From: Pseudomonadota bacterium
Lineage (GTDB): Bacteria > Pseudomonadota > Gammaproteobacteria > Steroidobacterales > Steroidobacteraceae
Direction of reading: 5' to 3'
Length of the DNA stretch: 64,000 nucleotides
NCBI GenBank assembly: GCA_016704655.1
Contig: JADIZR010000002.1
Coordinates: forward strand, 248,001-312,000
Below, in pieces: positions 25,645 through 34,461 of the stretch. The translations under genes and the position numbers were made by a program. Position 1 is the stretch's first letter; each line of letters begins with the position of its first letter. The notes beneath the pieces are model-generated. The model worked only from the letters and a program-made list of their open reading frames with translations, had not been told where the DNA came from and made no database searches.

Positions 25645-27525
25645 ATGGTAGCCGGCCGTAAACTGCATACGTCATCGAGCCCGGGCGCACGCACGCCCCC
25701 CGCGGAAGGTGCCTTTGCCAGCCTCAAGGGGCTCGGCGAAGTTTTCCACTACACCGGGCATGCGCTCGAACTGGTCTGGTCGACGAGCAAGCCGCTCACC
25801 GTAGCGCTGGCTGCGCTCACGCTGCTGGCCGGCATGCTGCCCGCCGGCATTGCGTTCGTCGGCGCGAAGATCGTCGATGCGGTCGTGACGGCGGTCGGCC
25901 TGCACCAGGCCTCGGGCGGGACCGATCTCTCCACCGTGCTCGGTTACGTCGTGCTCGAAGGCGTGCTGGTGGCCGCGCTTGCGGCCGTGCAGCGCGGGCT
26001 TTCGACCTGCCAGTCCCTGCTGCGCGCCCAGCTCGGCCAGCGCGTGAACGAGATGATCCTCGAGAAGGCGCTCACGCTCGACCTGCGTCATTTCGAGGAC
26101 TCGGAGTTCTACGACAAGCTGACGCGAGCGCGACGGGAGGCGTCGACGCGCCCGCTGGCCCTCGTGATGAGCAGCTTCGGCCTGGTGCAGAACGCGATTG
26201 CGCTGCTCAGTTTCGGCACGCTGCTGGCGCAGTTCTCGCCGTGGGCCGTCGCGGTGCTGTTGCTCGCGGGCCTGCCTTCTTTCGTCGCCGAAGCCAAGTT
26301 CTCCGGCGACGCCTTCCGTCTCTTCCGCTGGCGCTCACCCGAGACGCGCATGCAGATGTACCTGGAGACGGTCATTGCGCGTGAAGACCACGCCAAGGAA
26401 GTGAAGCTGTTCGAGCTGGGGCCGCGCCTGCTCGACCGCTACCGGCAGATTTTCCAGAAGGTGTTTCGCGAGGACCGCGCGCTCACGATCCGCCGCGACA
26501 CCTGGGGCTTTTTCCTGGGTCTCGTCAGCACCGGCGCGTTCTACGCAGCCTACGCGTGGGTCGCCGTGAGCGCGGTGCGTGGCCAGATCACGCTCGGCCA
26601 GATGACGATGTACGTGCTGCTGTTCCGGCAGGGCCAGTCGGCCGTATCCTCGATCCTCTCTGCGATTGGCGGCATGTACGAAGATAACCTGTACCTGTCG
26701 ACGCTCTACGACTACCTCGATACGCCGGTGGCGGCTGCGACGGGAACAGTGACAACGGGCGCCTCGCCGGGTACCGGCCTGCAGTTCGAACAGGTCAGCT
26801 TCACTTATCCAGGCGCGACAGAACCGGCGGTCCGCGACGTGAGTTTCACGCTGCGACCGGGCGAAAGCCTGGCACTGGTCGGCGAAAACGGCTCCGGCAA
26901 GACGACGCTGATCAAGCTGCTGACGCGTCTCTACACGCCGGACAGCGGACGCATCCTGCTCGACGGCACCAATCTCGACGACTGGCAGCCGGCAGCGCTG
27001 CGGCGACGCGTCGGCGTGATCTTCCAGGACTTCGCGCGCTACCAGCTCAAGGTAGGCGAGAACATCGGCGCGGGCGACGTCACTCACTTCGAGGACGAAG
27101 CACGCTGGCGCGCAGCGGCCGGGCTCGGCATGGCGGCGCCGTTCATCGAGGAGCTGCCGGGCGGCTACGCGACGCAACTCGGCAAGTGGTTCAAGGACGG
27201 CCGCGAGCTGTCGGGCGGCCAGTGGCAGAAAGTCGCGCTGTCACGCGCGTTCATGCGCGAGGACGCCGACATCCTCGTGCTCGACGAGCCCACGGCGGCG
27301 ATGGACGCGCGCGCCGAAGCGCAGGTCTTCGAACAGTTCCAGGCCCTCGCCCGCTCGCGCATGGTGATCCTGATCTCGCATCGCTTTTCGACGGTGCGCA
27401 TGGCCGACCAGATCCTCGTGATCGAGGGCGGCCGCGTTCTCGAGCGCGGCAGCCATGAGGCGTTGATGCAACTCGGCGGGCATTACGCCGGGTTGTTCGC
27501 GTTGCAGGCGCGGGGGTACAGGTGA
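25645..27525 (+). CDS. ABC transporter, fused permease and ATP-binding domains
   Basis: A 626-residue half-transporter of the exporter type. Six membrane helices (LTVALAALTLLAGMLPAGIAF, AVAVLLLAGLP, FFLGLVSTGAFYAAYAWVAV and others) fill residues about 45-330. The nucleotide-binding domain has Walker A GENGSGKTT near 412, the signature LSGGQWQ near 521, Walker B ILVLDEP near 543 and the H-loop ISHRFST. It would work as a homodimer. Substrate unknown: lipid, peptide or drug are all possible. ATG 25645 lacks a good ribosome site; TTG 25624 is an alternative. Its stop is the first bases of a purine-rich repeat. Confidence 0.9.
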   Translation: MVAGRKLHTSSSPGARTPPAEGAFASLKGLGEVFHYTGHALELVWSTSKPLTVALAALTLLAGMLPAGIAFVGAKIVDAVVTAVGLHQASGGTDLSTVLGYVVLEGVLVAALAAVQRGLSTCQSLLRAQLGQRVNEMILEKALTLDLRHFEDSEFYDKLTRARREASTRPLALVMSSFGLVQNAIALLSFGTLLAQFSPWAVAVLLLAGLPSFVAEAKFSGDAFRLFRWRSPETRMQMYLETVIAREDHAKEVKLFELGPRLLDRYRQIFQKVFREDRALTIRRDTWGFFLGLVSTGAFYAAYAWVAVSAVRGQITLGQMTMYVLLFRQGQSAVSSILSAIGGMYEDNLYLSTLYDYLDTPVAAATGTVTTGASPGTGLQFEQVSFTYPGATEPAVRDVSFTLRPGESLALVGENGSGKTTLIKLLTRLYTPDSGRILLDGTNLDDWQPAALRRRVGVIFQDFARYQLKVGENIGAGDVTHFEDEARWRAAAGLGMAAPFIEELPGGYATQLGKWFKDGRELSGGQWQKVALSRAFMREDADILVLDEPTAAMDARAEAQVFEQFQALARSRMVILISHRFSTVRMADQILVIEGGRVLERGSHEALMQLGGHYAGLFALQARGYR

Positions 27526-27560
27526 GGAAGGGGAGGAAGGGAGGAAGGTCAGGAAAAGGA
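27526..27560 (+). repeat. Polypurine GGAAGG tract directly after a stop codon
   Basis: Immediately after the TGA of the ABC gene the sequence is GGAAGGGGAGGAAGGG (27526-27541), then GAGGAAGG and AGGAAAAGGA. The first 16 bases are identical to the tract that follows the response regulator stop on the other strand (31643-31658). The end of the tract can also serve as a ribosome site for the hydrolase at 27572. Confidence 0.7.
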
Positions 27561-27571
27561 ACCTCGCGCCC

Positions 27572-28525
27572 ATGACGCTCGCAACAAAGATCATCGCTGG
27601 AGTGCTGCTACTCGTGACCGGTGCGATCGGCGCGGCCTTCATCGCCTGGCGCGTGCCGGATCAACCCGTCTCAGCACTGCAGGCAAAATGGGCGCCGCCG
27701 CCGTCGCAGTTCATCGCGGTGCGCGGCATGCAGGTGCACGTGCGCGACGAAGGTCCGCGCGACGACCCGGTGCCAATCGTTCTGCTGCACGGAACCGGCG
27801 CCTCGCTCCACACCTGGGACGGCTGGACCCGGGAGCTGACCCGCGAGCGCCGCGTGATCCGCTTCGACCTGCCCGGCTTCGGACTGACGGGACCCTCTCC
27901 CGACGGGGTCTACTCCATCGAGAGCTACGTCGACACCGTGCTCGCCGTGGCCGACACGCTTGGCGTGCAGCGCTTCATCCTCGCTGGCAACTCGCTCGGC
28001 GGCTACGTCGCGTGGGCCACCGCCGTCCTGCATCCAGAGCGCGTCGAGCGCCTGATCCTGGTCGACGCGGCCGGCTACCCGTTCCAGTCGCAATCCGTGC
28101 CTCTCGCCTTTCGGATCGCGCGCACGCCGCTACTCAACGTGCTCATGCGCGACGTCCTGCCCCGCGGTGTCGTCGACCGCAGCCTGCGCGACGTCTACGG
28201 CGACCCGACCAAGGTGACGCCCGACCTCGTCGATCGCTACTTCGATCTCGCCTCGCGCGCCGGCAATCGCGCCGCACTGGTGGCCCGGTTCGACCAGACG
28301 AAGCCCGGCTCGCTGGCGGAGCGAGTAACTGAGATCCAGGTGCCGACGCTGATCCTGTGGGGCGGCAAGGACCGCCTGATTCCGCTCGAGTTCGGCGAAC
28401 GGTTTGCGCACGACATCCACGGCAGTCGCCTGGTCGTGTTCGACGCACTTGGGCACGTGCCCCATGAAGAGGATCCGGCGCGCACGGTCGCAGCGGTGCT
28501 GCCGTTCATCCAGAGCGAGCACTGA
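27572..28525 (+). CDS. Membrane-anchored alpha/beta hydrolase
   Basis: A 317-residue protein. An N-terminal membrane helix (IIAGVLLLVTGAIGAAFIAW, about 7-26) anchors an alpha/beta hydrolase domain: oxyanion HGTGAS after VPIVLLHG, nucleophile elbow GNSLGG with Ser near 140, acid GGKDRL with Asp near 267, and LGHVPHEE with His near 294. The cap region (FQSQSVPLAF to DLASRAGNRA) is the substrate lid. The family includes esterases, epoxide hydrolases and haloperoxidase-like enzymes; nothing here fixes the substrate. It sits 46 bases after the ABC transporter on the same strand, separated by the purine tract. Confidence 0.85.
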   Translation: MTLATKIIAGVLLLVTGAIGAAFIAWRVPDQPVSALQAKWAPPPSQFIAVRGMQVHVRDEGPRDDPVPIVLLHGTGASLHTWDGWTRELTRERRVIRFDLPGFGLTGPSPDGVYSIESYVDTVLAVADTLGVQRFILAGNSLGGYVAWATAVLHPERVERLILVDAAGYPFQSQSVPLAFRIARTPLLNVLMRDVLPRGVVDRSLRDVYGDPTKVTPDLVDRYFDLASRAGNRAALVARFDQTKPGSLAERVTEIQVPTLILWGGKDRLIPLEFGERFAHDIHGSRLVVFDALGHVPHEEDPARTVAAVLPFIQSEH

Positions 28526-28590
28526 CACCGCGCCACGTCGACAGACTGTTTGCGCTCAACCTCAATCGTCTCGGCAAGACTCGCGGCCGT

Positions 28591-28606
28591 CCCCGCTGGC
28601 GCGGGG
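28591..28606. terminator. Hairpin between convergent genes
   Basis: CCCCGC (28591-28596), loop TGGC, GCGGGG (28601-28606) lies between the convergent hydrolase and amidohydrolase stops. It has no T run, so termination is only suggested by position and stem strength. Confidence 0.35.
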
Positions 28607-28609
28607 CTC

Positions 28610-30365
28610 CTAGGGCGCGCGACTGTAGACCACGCGCCCGGCCAGTATCGTGTGCAGCACCTGCGCCGAGGCGAGCTCGGCGTCGGGCACGCGCAGGATG
28701 TCGCGATCGAGCACCACGAAATCGGCCAGCTTGCCCGGCGCGAGGCTGCCCTTGAGGTCTTCCTCGAAGCCGGCGTAGGCGTTGTTCCAGGTGTAACTGG
28801 CGAGCGCCTCCTGGCGCGTCATGTTCTGCTCGGGGTGAAAGCGCTGGCCGTTCACCATCTCGCGCGTGACCGAGGCGCGGAAGCTCGCCAGCGGGTCGAT
28901 GTCCTCAACCGGCACGTCCGTGCCGTTGCTCACCAGCGCGCCGGAATCGATCAACGAGCGCCACACGTAGGTACGCTCGCCGGCGCGAGGCTCGCCGAGT
29001 CGCTTAGGCACCCACGGTCCGTCCGAGCTCGCGTGGACGCCCTGCATCGAGGCAATCACGCCGAGCCTGGCGAAGCGTGGCACGTCGATCGGATGCAGAT
29101 GCTGCGCGTGCTCGATGCGCCAGCGCAGCGCCCGACCGTCACGCCCACGCTGCGCGCGCTCGTAGAGATCGAGAATCTCGCGATTGGCGCGGTCGCCAAT
29201 CGCATGCGTGTTCAGCTGGTACCCGTTGGCAGCCGCAAGCTCCGCGGTGCGCTCGATCGACTCCAGGCTGTCGACTACGAGCCCGGTACTGTCGGGTGCG
29301 TCCGTGTACGGCTCGAGCAGCCAGGCACTGCGGGAACCAAGCGCACCATCCACCATGCGCTTGATCGCGCGCACGGTCAGGAAGTGATTCGCGTGCCCGA
29401 CCAGCCGGTAACGCGGCAGTTCCTTTGCCAGGCGCTCGACGCTCTCGCCACCCACCATTGCGTAGAGCCGGACCGGCAACTCGCCGGCCGCCGCCAGCTC
29501 GCGATAGAGATCGATCGTCGCGAACGACGCACCCGCATCGTGGAACGTGGTGACGCCCTTGCTGAGCGCTTCCTGCCCGGCCCGGCGCACCTGTTCGACC
29601 TGCAATCGACGCTGCTCCGCGACGGGCAACGCGGCCAGCGCGCGCTGCTGTGCCGCGAACACCGGATCGGCGGCCGTATCGACCAGCCAACCGGTCGGCG
29701 TGCCTTTCGCATCCCGCACGACCTGTCCACCGGTGGGATCGGTCGCCTTGGCGTCGATGCCGGCCAGCGCCAGCGCCGCCGCGTTCACGATCACGCCGTG
29801 GCCGCTCGCGTGCTCGAGCGCCACGGGATTACGCGGTGCCACGGCGTTCAGTGCCACATTGGTCGGCACGCCGCCCACCGCGTCGTCGGGCAACCCGCGC
29901 CATTTCTCCTGGTGCCAGCCACGGCCGACGATCCACGTGCCCGGTGCGGCGGTGGCCGCCGCCTCCTTGACCTGCGCAACGATGTCCTCCCAGCGCTGCG
30001 CACCGCGCAAGTCGAGCGTGCCGAGCGACTCGCCGAGCGACATGAAGTGACCGTGGCCCTCGATGAACCCCGGCACGACCCGGCGTCCGCCGGCCTCGAG
30101 GCGGCGCGTGGCGGGTCCAACGAAGAGCGAATCTCGGCATCGCTGCCGACCGCCACGATGCGGTCGCGCGCGGCAAGTGCGTGGCCTCCCGGACGGGCCG
30201 GATCAGCGTCGCGATTGCGGCACCGACCACCACAGGTCGGCGGTGACTCCCGCGGCGCGGGCGATGCCCGTGGCCAGCCACAGTGTCACGGCGGCGATTC
30301 CGATCAAGCGCTTGTTCGAAATCCCCGGGGGCGGCGGCTGCGCGGTTGCCGCAGTACGCTGTCAC
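28610..30365 (-). pseudogene. Secreted amidohydrolase (YtcJ-like), frameshifted at the N-terminus
   Basis: The intact part (about 488 residues from 30076 down) is a metal-dependent amidohydrolase: PGFIEGHGHFM (first metal HxH), VTTFHDAG, LNTHAIGDRAN, RIEHAQHLHP, GTDVP and a final DFVVLDRDIL segment. Upstream the protein can be rebuilt only through four indels: near 30323-30331, 30229-30234, 30183-30184 and 30122-30126. This gives a signal peptide (GIAAVTLWLATGIARA), ADLVVVGAAIATL, LAARDRIVAVGSDAEIRS and VGPATRRLEAGGRRVVPGF. The GTG at 30365 overlaps the previous stop (GTGA), and net length agrees. YtcJ relatives hydrolyse N-substituted formamides or other amides; substrate unknown. Confidence 0.75.
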
Positions 30366-30577
30366 CGAACCGCCTTTTTCAGGAAGCAGGTCTTAAGGAC
30401 GACGGTGTTGCGACCCTGCCCGCATTCGATCGCTTCCTCGTCGTCGGTGAGGCGAATGTTCTTGAACACCGTGCCGCGCTTCAGCGTCTCCGACGAGCCT
30501 TTCACCTTCAGGTCCTTGATGACCTGCACCGAATCGCCCTCGGCCAGCGGGTTGCCGTTGCTGTCTTTCACCGTCAT
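30362..30577 (-). CDS. PhnA-domain protein (YjdM-like, short form)
   Basis: A 71-residue protein matching the C-terminal PhnA domain: TVKDSNGNPLAEGDSVQVIK, DLKVKGSSETLKRGTVFKNI, RLTDDEEAIECGQGRNTVVL and KTCFLKKAVR. E. coli YjdM has an extra N-terminal zinc ribbon that is absent here, a common short form. Despite the old name there is no good evidence that it degrades phosphonates. An AGGAA ribosome site precedes ATG 30577. Its stop overlaps the amidohydrolase start. Confidence 0.85.
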   Translation of the reverse strand: MTVKDSNGNPLAEGDSVQVIKDLKVKGSSETLKRGTVFKNIRLTDDEEAIECGQGRNTVVLKTCFLKKAVR

Positions 30578-30620
30578 GTCGAAGATTCCTGCGTGACTGG
30601 CCCGCAAGGATGAACCCGGG

Positions 30621-31537
30621 TCACTTCGTCCGCAACTTCGTGCGTCGGCCTGCGCGCGCGGCGTACCGCGTCCTGGCGTCGAATTCGTCGAGGTCGAGCT
30701 CGACGTTCTTGCCGGCATAGACGGTATCGCGCAGCCATGCCAGTTCTTCCTGCACGGCTTCCTGCGACCGCACTTCGACGAACCAGCAGCGGCGACCGGC
30801 ATCCCACCAGTACCCGCGTTGCTTGAGCACGTCCTTGGTCTCGAACGGCGAGTTGTTCGCCCACAACCGGAACGATGGGTTGCGAGCAGAGTCCAGCAGC
30901 ACTTTCAGCGCGGTGCCTCCTGTCGCGCCGAACGGCTGCGACAGCACTTCGAGCAGCGCGTGGCAATCGGCTTCGGCGCGGTGACCGTCGTAGAAGAAGC
31001 CGTGCCGATACGCGAGGTACTCGAGCTTGGAACTGGCGATGCCCGCGTCGCTCCACGTCACTTCCTGCCACGAACAGCCCCACGGCAGCGTGGCGAACAC
31101 CGGCAGGCGCGGCTCGAGGAACTTGCGGTCGAAGCCGGCGTTGTGCGCGATCACGATGCCGACGGACTCGAGCAGCTGACCGACGCGCGCGTCGTCGATG
31201 CGCTGGCCCGCGACCATTGCATCGGTAATGCCGTGAATGGCCGTCGACGCGGGCGGGATCGGCATGCCCGGATCTTCGAGCGCATCGTAAGTCTCGAGCA
31301 CACGCCCAACGGTTCCCGTGACGTGGCAGTACTCAACCACGACGATCGCGAGTTCGATGACCTTGTCGGCCGTCGGATCCGTCCCGGTGGTTTCCGTGTC
31401 GACGATCGCGGCGGGCCTGACGGCATGCCCGGCAACGGCGGGCGCTGGCGCGACGTGTCCAGCCGCCGCAACACCCGATAGTCCGGATGCGCTGCCAGCT
31501 TCGCCGCCATCACTTCCAGCTCATCTCGCTCTGACAT
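30621..31537 (-). pseudogene. DnaQ-like 3'-5' exonuclease, frameshifted
   Basis: About 306 residues in two frames. From ATG 31537: MSERDELEVMAAKLAAHPDY and RVLRRLD, then in the second frame the DEDD exonuclease: AIVDTETTGTDPTADKVIEL (ExoI), IPPASTAIHGITDAMV, VIAHNAGFDRKFLE (ExoII) and HRAEADCHALLEVL (ExoIII), followed by a C-terminal part with RLWANNSPFETKDVLKQRGY and RCWFVEV. The frames join at a GGG run at 31413-31415 where one base is missing; restoring it gives SGPAAIVDTETTG. The acidic residues of all three motifs are intact. DnaQ-like enzymes proofread or trim DNA or RNA. Confidence 0.8.
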
Positions 31538-31589
31538 TTCTCTGCCTTCCCTCGGTGCGTGCAGCAGAACCTTCCGCAACAACCGCACC

Positions 31590-31660
31590 TCTCGACTACC
31601 CCTCCCCTCCTATCCCTGGTCTCCTGCCTCCTCCCCTTCCCGCCCTTCCTCCCCTTCCTA
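31590..31660 (-). repeat. Polypurine tract (minus strand) after the response regulator stop
   Basis: On the minus strand the response regulator ends GGGTAG and runs straight into GGAAGGGGAGGAAGGG (31658-31643), then GCGGGAAGGGGAGGAGG and further purine-rich sequence to about 31590. The 16-base core equals that at 27526-27541. Nothing else is visible between the exonuclease start at 31537 and 31658. Confidence 0.7.
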
Positions 31661-32335
31661 CCCCTTCTCCTCCAGCCTGTACCCCGCCCCCGCCACCGTC
31701 TGCAGCACCTGCGGCGCCGCCGGATCTTCCTCGATCTTCTGCCGCAACCGGTGCACCAGCTGCTTGAGCAACTGCCGGTCGCCGCTGCCACGATGCCCCC
31801 ACACGTGCGTGAGCAGTCGCTCGGTGCCGACGACGTGGCCGGCATTCGCGATCAGGATCTGCAGCAGGCGCGATTCGAGCTTCGTCAGTTTGACAGGCTG
31901 CGCCGCGCCAACATGCAGCAGATGCGCTTCCAGGTCGAGGCGCAGCGAGCCGACGGTCATTGAACCGCCCGTTTCGAGACCCGCGCGTCGCAGCAGCGCC
32001 CGCGCTCGCGCCAGCAGCGTGCGCGGACTGAACGGCTTGGTGAGATAGTCGTCCGCGCCGAGATCGAGCGCCCGCACCAGGTCTTCCTCCTCGCCGCGCG
32101 CCGTCAACATCATCACGGGGATACGCGACTGCCGGCGAATCGCCGTGCAGATGTCGAAGCCGCTGCCGCCGGGCAGGTTGATGTCCAGGATCGCGAGGTC
32201 GGGCGACTCCGCGGCAAACACCTGCAGCGCCGACGGCACGTCTATCGCCTTGACGACGACGAAACCTGACTGCGTCAGCGCGAAACCGACGAGCGACAAC
32301 AGGTCAGGATCGTCATCGACGACCAGGATCTTCAT
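31658..32335 (-). CDS. OmpR-family response regulator
   Basis: A 225-residue two-component regulator. Receiver domain: ILVVDDDPDLL (acidic pocket), DLAILDINLPGGSG with phospho-acceptor D53 or so, PVMMLTARG and YLTKPFSPRTLLAR. DNA-binding winged helix: LTKLESRLLQILIANAGHVV, LTHVWGHRGSGDRQLLKQLV and TVAGAGYRLEEK. Its start overlaps the kinase stop (ATGA), so it is the partner of that kinase and the last gene of the cysATW operon. Likely targets are the operon itself or other sulfur genes. Confidence 0.93.
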   Translation of the reverse strand: MKILVVDDDPDLLSLVGFALTQSGFVVVKAIDVPSALQVFAAESPDLAILDINLPGGSGFDICTAIRRQSRIPVMMLTARGEEEDLVRALDLGADDYLTKPFSPRTLLARARALLRRAGLETGGSMTVGSLRLDLEAHLLHVGAAQPVKLTKLESRLLQILIANAGHVVGTERLLTHVWGHRGSGDRQLLKQLVHRLRQKIEEDPAAPQVLQTVAGAGYRLEEKG

Positions 32336-34461
32336 GACGCGTCCGTCCCTCCGGCAGGCAACCGGACCACGAAGCGCGTGAGCCCCTCCTCGCCGCGCAT
32401 GGCCGCCACCGTGCCGCCATGACGTTCCACGATAGACTTCACGATCCACAGTCCCAGGCCGAGACCGCGCGGCTCCGGCTCTTCTGCAGACGCACGATGG
32501 AAGCGCTCGAAGATCGAGCCACGCTCGCTCTCCGTAACACCGGCACCGGCATCGTCCACGCTGGTTTCCAGCATGCCGTCGACGAGTCGCGCGCCAATGC
32601 TGACCGTGCTGCCCTCCGGCCCGAACTTGTTGGCGTTGGCCAGCAGGTTGACGAAGACCTGCGTCAGGCGCGGCCCGTCACCCACCAGCGCAGGCAACGC
32701 GTCCGGCACGTCCACCGCGAGCGTCTGGCCGCGTTGCGTGAACAGGCTGCCCACGAGTTCCACCGCGTCCTGCACGATGTCGTGCAGCTGCAGGTGCTGC
32801 TGGCGGATCGCGAGCTGCCCCGATTCGATGCGCACGCTCTCGAGCAGGTTGTCGATCAGCCGCGTCAACCGCAGCGAGCCCCGGCGCAACGAGGTCACGA
32901 GTTCCTCGAGCTGCTCACGCGGCAGCACGTGCAGGTTTTCCTGCAGCAGCTCGATCGACGCGAGCTGCGCGGCAAGCGGCGTGCGGAACTCGTGCGAAAT
33001 GTTGGCGAGGATCGTGTCGCGCGCGCGGCGGGCCGCCTCGAGGTCGGTCTCGTCGCGCATGACCTGCACCTGCAGGCCGTCGACCATGCCGGCGCTGGTG
33101 ATGATCACCGTGCGCTTCGCGCCATCCGCGCGCTGGAGGAACTCCGTTGCCTGCGCCTGGCCGTGCTCGCGCGAGGCGACGATCGGGCACGCGCTGTCGC
33201 AGGGCCGCGTTCCATCCGGCAAGGCGCAGGGCTTGAGCACGTCGCCGCAGAACCTGCCGACGGCCGTGGCGGACTCGACGCCGAGCATGCGCTCCGCCTG
33301 CGGGTTGAGATATTTCACGTTGCGGTTGGAGTCGACGGCATACACGCCCTCGACGACTCCGCGCAGCATCGCCTGCGCGTCGGCCTCGCGCCGGCGCAAG
33401 GTCGCCGTGAGCTCGACCAGGTGGCGTCGCATGTCCTCGAGGGTTTTGGCGAGCGCAACGACCTCGGGACCACCGCCCGCGACAGGAATCGAGGCGGAAA
33501 AGTCGCCCCGCCCGAGGCGGGTCGCGGATTCGGCGACGGACTGCAGCGGCCGCACGATGCGCCGCGCCAGCAGCAGCGCAGCAGCGACGGCACCGACGCT
33601 CAGCAGGAAGGCCGTCCAGCCGAGGCGGCGCACGAATCCGGCCACGGCCGAGTCGCTCTCGGACGCTGGCAGGCGCGCCTCGAGCAACGCGATGCCCTCG
33701 CCGGTTGACGCGAAGATCGGGGTGCTCGACGCATACAGGTCGCGCGGCTCGATGCGGCGCGCCACGCTTTCGGCACGCGCGAGCGCCGTCGAGTGCAGTT
33801 CCTTGAAATCGGGCTCGACGTTGTCGAGCCAGTTCGACAGGCGGACGAGACGGATCGGCATGCCCGCCTGCTGGGACAGGGCAACGGCCAGCCGGGCGTC
33901 GAAATAGCGCAACGCGACGACGCGGGTTTCGACGAAGTTGGGCACCAGCGCCGTGGCGCCGATCAGGCCCTCCGGCTGCCAGGCCGGGGCCAGCATGAAG
34001 CGTTCGCCCTGGTCCGCCGTCGCTTCGAGCGTCTCGTTCCACGCCACGTTACGGCCCGTGCTTGCGATCACGTTCGGCCCGACGATGACGGCGCAGGCGC
34101 CGAGATTGAGCGCGCCACAGGTCCGTCGCAGGAACAGCTCGGCCTGCTCGCGACTGCCCGCGCGTATCAGCCTCTGCAACGGCTGGCGGTCCGCCAGCAC
34201 GCGCGTCGTCGTGAGCGTGTCTTCGCTGAGGCGACGCAGTTCCTCGCGCGCGGCAACGCCGGCGAGCTGGACCCGGGCGATCGCCTGCTGTTCGGCCTGC
34301 TTGTGCAGCAGGCCGACGGCGCTGATGGCCAGCACCACGATCGCGGCGAGCACGAGCCCGCCGATCGTAAGCGTGAGCGTGCGCTCGAGCGTGGCCGGCC
34401 CGGCCGCCAGTCGCCTGAGGCTCGCCATCCAGTCTTTGAGCAATGCAGGAATTCTGTCCAT
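32332..34461 (-). CDS. Sensor histidine kinase with periplasmic sensor and Cys-rich PAS domain
   Basis: A 709-residue kinase. Membrane helix 1 at about 30-52, a periplasmic sensor of about 225 residues, helix 2 at 281-300 and a HAMP linker at 298-350. A PAS domain (about 360-475) carries four cysteines at 405, 412, 421 and 425 (CGDVLKPC, then CDSAC). Then HisKA with ISHEFRTPL (H490) and an ATPase domain with FVNLLANANKFGP, DDAGAG and GLGLGLWIV. The ATG at 34461 shares one base with the cysW stop (TGATG), so kinase and sulfate transporter are translationally coupled. The cysteines could bind metal, Fe-S or sense redox; that is inference. Confidence 0.92.
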   Translation of the reverse strand: MDRIPALLKDWMASLRRLAAGPATLERTLTLTIGGLVLAAIVVLAISAVGLLHKQAEQQAIARVQLAGVAAREELRRLSEDTLTTTRVLADRQPLQRLIRAGSREQAELFLRRTCGALNLGACAVIVGPNVIASTGRNVAWNETLEATADQGERFMLAPAWQPEGLIGATALVPNFVETRVVALRYFDARLAVALSQQAGMPIRLVRLSNWLDNVEPDFKELHSTALARAESVARRIEPRDLYASSTPIFASTGEGIALLEARLPASESDSAVAGFVRRLGWTAFLLSVGAVAAALLLARRIVRPLQSVAESATRLGRGDFSASIPVAGGGPEVVALAKTLEDMRRHLVELTATLRRREADAQAMLRGVVEGVYAVDSNRNVKYLNPQAERMLGVESATAVGRFCGDVLKPCALPDGTRPCDSACPIVASREHGQAQATEFLQRADGAKRTVIITSAGMVDGLQVQVMRDETDLEAARRARDTILANISHEFRTPLAAQLASIELLQENLHVLPREQLEELVTSLRRGSLRLTRLIDNLLESVRIESGQLAIRQQHLQLHDIVQDAVELVGSLFTQRGQTLAVDVPDALPALVGDGPRLTQVFVNLLANANKFGPEGSTVSIGARLVDGMLETSVDDAGAGVTESERGSIFERFHRASAEEPEPRGLGLGLWIVKSIVERHGGTVAAMRGEEGLTRFVVRLPAGGTDAS

